From: JBOHRN01 sp050732775
Lineage (GTDB): Bacteria > Gemmatimonadota > Gemmatimonadetes > Longimicrobiales > Longimicrobiaceae
NCBI GenBank assembly: GCA_050732775.1
Contig: JBOHRN010000025.1
Location: 1-64,000 of the forward strand
DNA length: 64,000 nucleotides
Direction of reading: 5' to 3'
The translations under genes were made by a program, and so were the position numbers. The notes below the pieces were generated by a model, which saw only the letters and a list, made by a program, of their open reading frames with translations, ran no database searches and was not told where the DNA came from. This document shows, one piece after another, positions 57,591 to 64,000 of this stretch (within the stretch, counting starts at the first letter, position 1; each line of letters opens with the position of its first letter).

Positions 57591-59594
57591 CTAATCCCGC
57601 TCCCAAACGTTGTTGCTCCGGTCGGCGTCGGGGAAGATTCGCTCGGGGTCGATCTCCAAGCGGACGATCGGTTCGCCGGCGCTCACGGCGACGCTCACGC
57701 TCCTCCCCTCTTCCAGCCACCTCTCCACCGGGATCTCTGCCCGTACCTCGGCGCCTGAACTGGTAGTCGCCACCAAGAGGGCGGGGGCGGGCAGCTGGCC
57801 CAGGTCCTCGACCATTACCCAGAGAGCCCCGTCGCCGCTCTCGGTGGCTCCGGTGATGGCCAGATCGATTACCCCGGTCTCGAACGCCCAGGGGTAAAAG
57901 AACCAGTCGAGCTCCCGGCCCGCGGCCCGCTCGAAGGTGGCGAACAGGTCGTACGGGGTGGGGTGTTTGAAGGCCCACTCGCGCGCGAAGGTGGCTAGGG
58001 CGTCGAGGTACGCCCGCTCGCCCAGCAGGTAGCGCAAGGCGCGGTACATGAGGGCGGGCTTGGTGTAAGCCGCCACCCCGCGCGCGCCGTACGGGGTTAC
58101 CAGGTCGGTGTGGCGCATCATCGGCACCTCGGCCTCGCTCCCCGCCACCCGCAGGTAAGAGGCGAGGGGCCGGGCGAAGGGCTCGAAGCCGGGGAAGTAC
58201 GCGGCCGTGGCCAGCTCGTCCCAGTACGACGCGAGTCCCTCGTCGATCCAGGCGTAGGCGGCTTCGTTACTGCCCGCCAGCATGGGAAACCACTGGTGTG
58301 CCACTTCGTGAGAGATGACCGCGTAGAGCGGAAGCTCGTCAGCCGGCCGGCCGATAAAGCTCAACATGGGGTACTCCATGCCGAAGACCGGCCCCTCGGC
58401 GGTGGTGATCTCCGGGTAGGGGTAGGGAACCATCTCCTCGCTGAACACGGTCAGGGCGTGCCGGGTGTGCCGGGCGGCGCGGCCCCAGTGCGGCGAACCC
58501 GGCCGGTAGAGGGCGTGGACCGCCACCGTTCGGCTACCCCCCTGGCCGTCCGCGAGCAGAGCTCGGGTGGCGTCCCAGGCGTACCGGTCCGAGGTCACGA
58601 AGGCAAAGTCGCGCACCTGGCGCGCTCGGAACCGCCAGGTGAGTGCGCCGTCGGGAGAGTGGAGGGTGGCGTTGTCGGCGTCCAGGTCGGCCAGTGTCAC
58701 TACCGGCACGATCTGGTCGGAGCTGGCGGCTCGTGCCAGGCGGGTACGGGCCTCTTCGGTGAGTACCTCCTCGGGGTTCTGGAGCACCCCTGTGGCACCC
58801 ACCAGCCAGCCGTCGGGTACCGTAATCGACACCTCGAAGTCCCCGTACTCCAAGTAAAACTCCCCGTCTCCCAGGTACGGCGCGTCGTTCCACCCGCGCA
58901 GGTCGTCGTAGGTGGCGACCTGCGGGTACCACTGGGCCACCTGGAATGCCCGGCCGCCCAGGGCGTCTTCCCAGGCGGTGCGAAAGCTTCCGTCGGGAGG
59001 CACCCGGCTCCGCCAGTCGATCTCCAGCGGCACGCTTCCGCCGGGGGGTAAGGGGCGGAGCAGGCGCACCCGGCCGAGCGTACCCTCCACCAAAAACCCG
59101 GGGCGCTCCGGCTCCGCTCGCCACTCCTGGGGAGATAGGCGGCCGAGCGGTGCTCCCTGAACCGTCACCCGCTCCAGCTTGACGCCGCCGGTGAGGGTGA
59201 CCGGCCGGTTACGGGGCACCCCCTGCGAGAAAACGTTCTGGTAGAGGTGGAGGACGATGATTTTCAGGGTGTCGGGCGAGTTATTCCGGTAGCCGATGCG
59301 CTCGTGTCCGCGGATCAGGGCGGCGGCCGGGTCCAGCTCGGCCTCGATCTCGTAGCTGACCTCTTGTTGCCAGTAGCGGGGGCCGGGAGCTCCGTCTTCG
59401 CTCCGGCTACCCCGCAGGCGGGCGTCCATCAGCGGTGCGGGTACGGGCACCGGCCGCAATAGGTGGCGGGGTGCCTCGGTCTCGGCCGGAATCTCGGGAG
59501 GGGGGGGGATGGGGAGGGGTGGCCGGTCCGGCGCGCAGCCGGCCAGCGCCAGCCCCACCGGGACGAGAGCGCGCAAAAGCGGGGAGTGGGTCAC
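57591..59594 (-). CDS. M1 family metallopeptidase, lipoprotein
   Basis: This 667-residue exported zinc peptidase has lipobox LAGC (Cys20) and starts at GTG 59594, preceded by a perfect AAGGAGGT. The N-terminal beta domain (about 75-280) leads into the thermolysin-like domain with the exopeptidase motif PVFGMEYPMLSFIG (GAMEN counterpart) and zinc motif SHEVAHQWFPM (His429, Glu430, His433) plus Glu452 in WIDEGLASYW. A tail with IYWFFYP-like segment and a beta sandwich follows. M1 enzymes remove N-terminal amino acids; anchoring in the envelope suggests peptide scavenging. It is followed on the plus strand by nothing in the 77-nt gap to mscS beyond a poorly structured sequence. Confidence 0.93.
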   Translation of the reverse strand: MTHSPLLRALVPVGLALAGCAPDRPPLPIPPPPEIPAETEAPRHLLRPVPVPAPLMDARLRGSRSEDGAPGPRYWQQEVSYEIEAELDPAAALIRGHERIGYRNNSPDTLKIIVLHLYQNVFSQGVPRNRPVTLTGGVKLERVTVQGAPLGRLSPQEWRAEPERPGFLVEGTLGRVRLLRPLPPGGSVPLEIDWRSRVPPDGSFRTAWEDALGGRAFQVAQWYPQVATYDDLRGWNDAPYLGDGEFYLEYGDFEVSITVPDGWLVGATGVLQNPEEVLTEEARTRLARAASSDQIVPVVTLADLDADNATLHSPDGALTWRFRARQVRDFAFVTSDRYAWDATRALLADGQGGSRTVAVHALYRPGSPHWGRAARHTRHALTVFSEEMVPYPYPEITTAEGPVFGMEYPMLSFIGRPADELPLYAVISHEVAHQWFPMLAGSNEAAYAWIDEGLASYWDELATAAYFPGFEPFARPLASYLRVAGSEAEVPMMRHTDLVTPYGARGVAAYTKPALMYRALRYLLGERAYLDALATFAREWAFKHPTPYDLFATFERAAGRELDWFFYPWAFETGVIDLAITGATESGDGALWVMVEDLGQLPAPALLVATTSSGAEVRAEIPVERWLEEGRSVSVAVSAGEPIVRLEIDPERIFPDADRSNNVWERD

Positions 59595-59635
59595 GGCGTA
59601 CCTCCTTGCGGGTGAAAAACCAACCGGAAGATACC

Positions 59636-60070
59636 TCAGAGCGTCTCTCCCGGCGAGCGCCCGGCGAATCCCGGGCGGGCGGCCACCAGTTCGGCCACGC
59701 CCGCGTCTCCGATCCAAATGATCGCGTTCTGGCCGAAGTCGTGTGCGATCTCGACCAGCCGCTCCCGGGCGAGCCCTAGTACGGCGAAACCGGGCTCTGT
59801 CCACGGCCGGGCACCGGCCCCGGTGCCGCGGGCGGTAGTGGCGAAGAGAGTGGCCCCCTCGCCCGCCAGGAGCCGCCGGAGCCGCTGGTTGGCTTTCCGG
59901 TTAATGGCCCCCTGCCGGAGTTCCGAGCCGGGGTTCCAGCCGGTTACCACCCCGGAGCGGAGCAGCCAGCCGGGGGCGGGCTGGCCGGGGCGGACCTCGG
60001 CGGGTCCCTTCGGTCCGTACACCGTCCAACGGGTGGTCCGGTAAGCGGCGAGAAGCTTTTGGTGGTTCGG
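59636..60070 (-). CDS. DUF3293 domain protein
   Basis: This 144-residue cytoplasmic protein matches DUF3293: it begins NHQKLLAAYRTTRWTVYGP, continues with VVTGWNPGSELRQGAINRKA (the family's 'fITAwNPxSxxLSxxEN'), and ends in GFAVLGLARERLVEIAHDFG and QNAIIWIGDAGVAELV. The function of DUF3293 is unknown. GTG 60070 is chosen because it leaves the gene clear of the kinase start at 60097; TTG 60103, with GGGAGAGG upstream, would overlap it on the opposite strand. Confidence 0.78.
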   Translation of the reverse strand, partial: PNHQKLLAAYRTTRWTVYGPKGPAEVRPGQPAPGWLLRSGVVTGWNPGSELRQGAINRKANQRLRRLLAGEGATLFATTARGTGAGARPWTEPGFAVLGLARERLVEIAHDFGQNAIIWIGDAGVAELVAARPGFAGRSPGETL

Positions 60071-60096
60071 CACGTCTCTGGCGGTGCTCGGCGGCG

Positions 60097-61140
60097 ATGT
60101 CAAACTCCCTCTCCCGGCCCCGCTACCAGGGGCTCGCGGCGGCGCGCGGCTGGCGCCCCGACCCGGTACGTCCGCAGCCCGGCTTTTCTCTCGCGGTGGG
60201 CGCCAGGGTCGGCGAGTTGACGGTTATCGGCCACCTGGCACGCGGCCGCACCAGCGAACTGTACCAGGTATGGAGCAACGACCACTGGTGCGCCCTTACC
60301 GGAAAGTTCGCGCTGCCCGGGAGCGAAGCCGCCGGGCTCACGGCCGAGGCCCGCATCCTCTCCCAACTGGACCACCCCAACATCGTGCGGCTCTTCGGCC
60401 GGGGCGAGGCGGAAGGGCGCACCTATACACTGCTCGAATACCTGGCGGGGCCGTCCCTTTTCGACCTTCTGGAGGTCATGCCCAGGCGCCGGCTGCACCT
60501 CCCCGACGCCGTTCGGGCGGTCATACACGCGGGCGCCGCGGTTCACTACCTGCACCGGCGCGGCTACCTGTACCGGGACCTCAAACCCGCCAACATCTTA
60601 CTGCGTGACGGCGTGCCCGTGCTACTCGACTTCGACGTGGTCCAGCAGCTGAGCGGCGAAGCACCAGGCGACCGGCAGGGTACCGCCCCGTACATGGCCC
60701 CCGAACAGATCCGGCGCGAGCCGCTTGCGCCCTCGGCTGACGTATACGGGCTGGGCGCCCTGCTGTACGAACTGCTCACCGGCCGCTGGCCCACGGACGA
60801 GCCGCTGGACGAGGACGAAGACCCCTGGGACGACGACGACGAGACCGTCTCCCCTCGCCCCCCCATGACCACGGACCGGAGGGAAGAGATGCCGACCGGT
60901 GAGCTCGCCCGCTTTTACCCTCAGCTCGAACGGCAGCCCGTACCGCCGCGGCTCCACGCCCCCCGCACCCCCGCCGCGGTTGAGCGGGTAATCCTCCGCT
61001 GCCTGTCCCCCGACCCGGCCGAACGGTTCCAGACCGTGTCCGGCTTCCTGGCCGCCCTCGCCCCCCTCCTCAAGGGCCGCCACCGGCTCTGGCCCGAAGC
61101 CGCGCCGGTGGAGCGCCGCTCCGACACCGACTCCAGATAG
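60097..61140 (+). CDS. Atypical Ser/Thr protein kinase (YRD and DFD variants)
   Basis: This 347-residue cytoplasmic protein has a eukaryotic-like kinase domain: a degenerate glycine loop (HLARGRTSELY, 47-57), the ATP-anchoring Lys70 with partner Glu84, the catalytic loop YRDLKPANILL (Tyr159 replacing His of HRD; Asp161 and Asn166 intact), the metal loop LLDFDVVQQ (DFD 178-180 instead of DFG), and the APE-like APYMAPEQI. VYGLGALLYELLTGRWP follows. There is no transmembrane or sensor domain, only an acidic loop (DEPLDEDEDPWDDDDE, about 230-250). The key ATP and catalytic residues remain, so activity is plausible despite the changes. Targets are unknown. ATG 60097 is the start. Confidence 0.85.
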   Translation: MSNSLSRPRYQGLAAARGWRPDPVRPQPGFSLAVGARVGELTVIGHLARGRTSELYQVWSNDHWCALTGKFALPGSEAAGLTAEARILSQLDHPNIVRLFGRGEAEGRTYTLLEYLAGPSLFDLLEVMPRRRLHLPDAVRAVIHAGAAVHYLHRRGYLYRDLKPANILLRDGVPVLLDFDVVQQLSGEAPGDRQGTAPYMAPEQIRREPLAPSADVYGLGALLYELLTGRWPTDEPLDEDEDPWDDDDETVSPRPPMTTDRREEMPTGELARFYPQLERQPVPPRLHAPRTPAAVERVILRCLSPDPAERFQTVSGFLAALAPLLKGRHRLWPEAAPVERRSDTDSR

Positions 61141-61141
61141 C

Positions 61142-62083
61142 TCACACCCGCCGCTCGCGGGGTAGCAGCGAACGGTAGATACCGATGGCGGCGCGCACCC
61201 CGTCCGCGGCTGCCCGCATGGCCAGCTTGGAGCCGGGGGTGATGTCGCCGGCCGCGTACACCCCCGGACAGCTAGTGCGGTGCTCCCGGTTCACCTTTAG
61301 GATACCGTCCTGGTCGGCTTTACAGCCCAACTGGGTAGGCAGAGGAGAGCCCGGGCCGTAGGCGATATGGAAGAAGCAGGCGTCCAGCTCTTGGCTCCGT
61401 CCGTCCGCGAAGGCAACCCGCTCCAGGCAGTCGCCCGTGCCTTCCAGCCGTGAGATCACCCGCGTGTCCACGGGGATACGGAAGCGTTCCAGGGCGTTAG
61501 CGGCCCGCTCCGGAAGCTCGGGCTCGTGGCCGTGGGTGAGCAGGGTGAGCCGGTCGGTCCAGGTGAGCATCTCCATGCAGAAACCGGCGATCTGGCGGCC
61601 CCAGCCGATCACACCCACCCGCATTCCCTCAACCCCCGGCCCGTCGCAGTCCGGGCAGTGCCACACGCTGGAGCCGTAGAAGTCGAGGAGCCCGGGAATC
61701 TCGGGGATGATGTCCCTTAGTCCGGTGGCGATGAGAAGACGCCGGCAGCTGAACTCCCGGCCGTCGTCCAGCCGGACCCGGAATACGCCGCCCTCCGCTT
61801 TCACCCGCTCCACGGTGCCCGGGGAGAGCTCTGCCCCGGCTCCCTCGGCCTGCTCGCGGCCGATACGGCGCAGCTCTTCCGGGGCCACGTGGTTGAGCCC
61901 GAGGTAGCCGTGGACCGCCCAGGCCGGTTTGTTGCGGGGGTCGTCGCGGTCAAATAGCCGCACCCTCAGCCGGTAGCGGGCCAGCCACAGAGCCGCGGAT
62001 AGTCCGGCCGGGCCGCCCCCCACCACGATGGCGTGGTAAGGTTTCGGTTTGTCTGGCACGCCAGGCGTCCGTGCAAACGCCAC
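61142..62083 (-). CDS. Thioredoxin-reductase-like FAD/NAD(P) oxidoreductase
   Basis: This 313-residue flavoprotein has the thioredoxin-reductase layout: FAD motif AIVVGGGPAGLSAALWLAR (18-36), redox motif WHCPDCDGPG (Cys143, Cys146), a NAD(P) loop VGVIGWGRQIAGFCMEML and the closing YAAGDITPGSKLAMRAAADG. The CPDC form differs from CATC of TrxR, and the NAD(P) loop is degenerate, so it may serve another thiol or disulfide partner, for instance a bacillithiol-like disulfide. GTG 62083 lacks a strong ribosome site; GTG 62059 is another option. It is divergent from the M28 peptidase gene across 66 nt. Confidence 0.88.
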   Translation of the reverse strand: MAFARTPGVPDKPKPYHAIVVGGGPAGLSAALWLARYRLRVRLFDRDDPRNKPAWAVHGYLGLNHVAPEELRRIGREQAEGAGAELSPGTVERVKAEGGVFRVRLDDGREFSCRRLLIATGLRDIIPEIPGLLDFYGSSVWHCPDCDGPGVEGMRVGVIGWGRQIAGFCMEMLTWTDRLTLLTHGHEPELPERAANALERFRIPVDTRVISRLEGTGDCLERVAFADGRSQELDACFFHIAYGPGSPLPTQLGCKADQDGILKVNREHRTSCPGVYAAGDITPGSKLAMRAAADGVRAAIGIYRSLLPRERRV

Positions 62084-62149
62084 GCCCGGGGTGGCGCGAG
62101 CCAGCGCTGGTTCCCATCTTGGCGGGGAACCGCAACCAGGAGATTAGAC

Positions 62150-63586
62150 ATGCCGTACCGGACAACTTTGCTGGCGGCGCTCCTTTTAACCGCCTGCTCG
62201 CCCGCCGTGGCTCCCGGGCCCGCCGCGGCTCCCCCCGAGCCCGCCCTCGCCCCCGGTACCCCGGCCCCCGCACCGGAGCCGCTCCCCGCGGGAGTGGTGC
62301 CGTCGGGCGAGGATGCCCGGCTGTACGAGATCAGGGACGAAGTATCCCCCGCGCGCATTGAGCGGGACATCCGCACCCTGGTCGGCTTCGGGACCCGGCA
62401 CACCCTCTCCGATACCCTCTCGGAGACGCGCGGGATCGGCGCGGCTCGTCGCTGGATATACCAGGAGTTCCGGCGCGTCTCGGCAGCGTGCGGCGGTTGC
62501 CTGGAGGTCCGCTACGTCTCGGGAGTGGTGGAGGGAGAGGAGGGTTCGCGCATCCCCGTGGACACCCGGGTGGTCAACGTGATCGCCGTCCAGCGGGGCG
62601 CGTCCGACCCGGACCGTTACGTAGTCATGGCGGGCGACATTGACTCGCGCGTCTCCGACGGCATGGACTTTACCTCCGACTCACCCGGAGCCAACGACAA
62701 CGCCTCGGGGTTGGCGGGGGTGCTGGAGGCGGCCCGCGTGCTCTCGCGCTACCGCTTCGACGGCTCCGTGGTGTACGCCGCCCTCTCGGGCGAGGAGCAG
62801 GGACTCTTCGGCGGCGCTATCCTGGCCGACAGCGCCCTGGCGTGGGGTTGGCAAATCACCGGCGTGCTCAACAACGATATGATCGGCAATATCCGGGGGA
62901 TCACCGGCGTGATAGAAAACACCACCGCCCGTGTCTTCGCCCCCGGACTCCACCCGGAGACCAGCGCCGCCGACCTGCGCAGAATCCTGACCACCGGGGG
63001 AGAGCTGGATACCCCCTCCCGGCAGCTGGCCCGCTACGTGGCCCGGACCGCGCAGCGTTACTTTCCTAACCTGGAGATGAAGATCATCTACCGGCTAGAC
63101 CGTTTCGGCCGGGGCGGGCACCACACGCCCTTCTTTCTGCGTGGCTTTCCGGCGGTGCGCATCATGGAGACGCACGAGAATTACAACCGCCAGCATCAAG
63201 ACATCCGGGTCGAGGACGGCGTCCGCTACGGAGACGTACTGGAGGGGGTCGACTTCGACTACGCGGCCAAGCTCACCGCTCTGAACTCGGCGGTGTTGGC
63301 GTCGCTGGCGTGGGCGCCGCCCGCGCCCGAGGGGGTCACCATTAGGGGCGCGGTGCGGCCATCACCTACCCTCAGCTGGCGGCCGGTCGAGGCCCCGGAC
63401 CTGGCCGGGTACCGGGTTTACTGGCGCGAACCCACCGAGCCGCTGTGGAGCCGCTCCCGGTGGGTGGGCGGGGCTACCGAGTTCACGGTCGAAAACGTCA
63501 TCATAGACAACTACTTCTTCGGGGTGGCCGCGGTCGACCGCCGGGGACACGAGAGCTTGGTGGTCTTCCCCCTGCCGGGCAGGTGA
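62150..63586 (+). CDS. M28-family metallopeptidase lipoprotein
   Basis: This 478-residue exported peptidase has lipobox LLTAC and a Pro/Ala-rich spacer. The M28 domain (about 60-390) shows GANDNASGLAGVLEAARVLS (bridging Asp), SGEEQGLFGGAILAD (Glu-Glu), LNNDMIGN (Asp) and HHTPFFLRGFPAVRIME (His). The first zinc site, normally GHxDS, reads MAGDIDSRVSD, where Asp replaces His; this occurs in a subgroup and may alter metal use. A short fibronectin-like domain ends the protein (LAGYRVYWREP). ATG 62150 has AGGAG 9 nt upstream. The enzyme probably trims peptides at the cell surface. Confidence 0.9.
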   Translation: MPYRTTLLAALLLTACSPAVAPGPAAAPPEPALAPGTPAPAPEPLPAGVVPSGEDARLYEIRDEVSPARIERDIRTLVGFGTRHTLSDTLSETRGIGAARRWIYQEFRRVSAACGGCLEVRYVSGVVEGEEGSRIPVDTRVVNVIAVQRGASDPDRYVVMAGDIDSRVSDGMDFTSDSPGANDNASGLAGVLEAARVLSRYRFDGSVVYAALSGEEQGLFGGAILADSALAWGWQITGVLNNDMIGNIRGITGVIENTTARVFAPGLHPETSAADLRRILTTGGELDTPSRQLARYVARTAQRYFPNLEMKIIYRLDRFGRGGHHTPFFLRGFPAVRIMETHENYNRQHQDIRVEDGVRYGDVLEGVDFDYAAKLTALNSAVLASLAWAPPAPEGVTIRGAVRPSPTLSWRPVEAPDLAGYRVYWREPTEPLWSRSRWVGGATEFTVENVIIDNYFFGVAAVDRRGHESLVVFPLPGR

Positions 63587-63622
63587 GGGCGTAGCTAGCC
63601 GCTCGCCGGGTTGGGGATCTAA

Positions 63623-64000
63623 TTACTCCTGCACCACGGGCTCGATGCGGTCTTTGTCCGCGCCCAGGGTCCGTTCTACCCACAGCACTTCGACGGCGGT
63701 GCCGAAGAGGAGCACCAGGGGGATGGAGAGGATCACTCCCAGGAATCCGAACATCCCCCCGAACAGGAAGAGGGCAAAGAGGGTGATCATGGGGTGGACG
63801 TTGGCCTCCCTGGACATCACCATGGGGGTGATGAGGTTGCTCTCGAATTGGTTGATCGCCAGCAGCGCCAGGGTGGCCCAGAGCGCCTTCATGGGGTCGT
63901 CCAGAAAGGCCACCAGCACGGCGGGCACGGCGCCCAGCGTGGGCCCGATCACCGGCACTATGACGGCCAAAGCGTTGATGACACCAAGTAGCAGGGCGTA
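63623..64000 (-). CDS. AI-2E family transporter, partial (N-terminal part outside window)
   Basis: The last 126 codons, read leftward from the window's right edge, form the C-terminal third of a multi-pass AI-2E (PerM/YdgE-like) family protein. Recognisable are VIVPVIGPTLGAVPAVLVAF, LLAINQFESNLITPMVM, the ANVHPMITLFALFLFGGMFG segment and GFLGVILSIPLVLLFGTAVE, ending WVERTLGADKDRIEPVVQE. Members include autoinducer-2 exporters and Na+/H+ antiporters, so substrate is not defined. The 36-nt gap to the M28 gene is convergent and shows no clear terminator. Confidence 0.85.
   Translation of the reverse strand, partial: YALLLGVINALAVIVPVIGPTLGAVPAVLVAFLDDPMKALWATLALLAINQFESNLITPMVMSREANVHPMITLFALFLFGGMFGFLGVILSIPLVLLFGTAVEVLWVERTLGADKDRIEPVVQE

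Noticed and set aside
1..64000. tRNA, rRNA, CRISPR, insertion sequence or phage genes
   Set aside because: No tRNA-like arms, direct-repeat arrays, transposase motifs or phage proteins were seen when reading the sequence; a covariance-model scan would be needed to exclude small RNAs formally.

Overview
The window is dense, high-GC bacterial chromosome with about 56 protein-coding genes, no non-coding stretch over 300 bases, and no rRNA, tRNA, CRISPR array, insertion sequence or phage gene that I could recognise. The cell is a diderm: there is an OmpA/glycine-zipper lipoprotein, many lipobox lipoproteins, TonB-ExbB-ExbD-ExbD, a TonB-dependent receptor and a DUF5916 outer-membrane family protein. 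The GC content, tandem class A PBPs, DUF5916/CBM9 protein, AMIN-like lipoprotein, HmuY-like lipoprotein and frequent GTG/TTG starts fit a member of the Gemmatimonadota. That placement is inferred from gene style only; there is no marker gene.

Layout, left half. A DUF2007 fragment and an OmpA lipoprotein are followed by a coupled nucleoside-salvage pair (cdd, pyrimidine-nucleoside phosphorylase), a Tat-exported PhoX-type protein and an unknown conserved-looking gene. A copper block follows (CopC-CopD fusion, a small anchored domain, and a lipoprotein propeller with a CxCC motif). Next come gcvH, a UPF0173 hydrolase and a LipM-type octanoyltransferase, which together suggest lipoyl assembly on GcvH. 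A large Opp/Dpp-type uptake locus has three consecutive solute-binding lipoproteins and a full permease/ATPase set. After it lie an ExbB-like proton channel with its own promoter and terminator, a Slt70-like lytic transglycosylase, a polyprenol/diacylglycerol kinase family protein, a cupredoxin plus DCC-domain pair, a MATE exporter and a DUF5916 protein.

Layout, right half. Two class A PBPs in tandem diverge from tonB-exbB-exbD-exbD. Directly behind these lies the stub of an mscL gene that has lost its middle. An NDH-2/SelD-N-like flavoprotein and a second cupredoxin lead to the most distinctive locus (38634-42666): a TTGACA promoter overlain by a perfect Fur-box-like palindrome, then a double-domain HmuY-like lipoprotein, a TonB-dependent receptor, an exported CbiX-like chelatase-family protein and a strong terminator. 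Downstream are a secreted EEP nuclease with a PKD domain, free-Met-R-sulfoxide reductase (msrC), a small lytic transglycosylase, and a run of ydbS-ydbT-like PH genes, a YdeP/FdhF-type molybdoenzyme, fdhD and an AMIN-like lipoprotein. A serine hydrolase, a membrane cluster (DedA, DAACS symporter, APC permease, MscS), an M1 peptidase, DUF3293, an atypical protein kinase, a thioredoxin-reductase-like flavoprotein, an M28 peptidase and a partial AI-2E family transporter close the window.

The best candidate for an undescribed system is the Fur-type iron/tetrapyrrole operon that couples a HmuY-like binder and outer-membrane receptor to a chelatase-fold protein outside the cytoplasm. Also notable are the internally deleted mscL, a probable CTG start for lipM, and the copper operon with a Cys-rich propeller.
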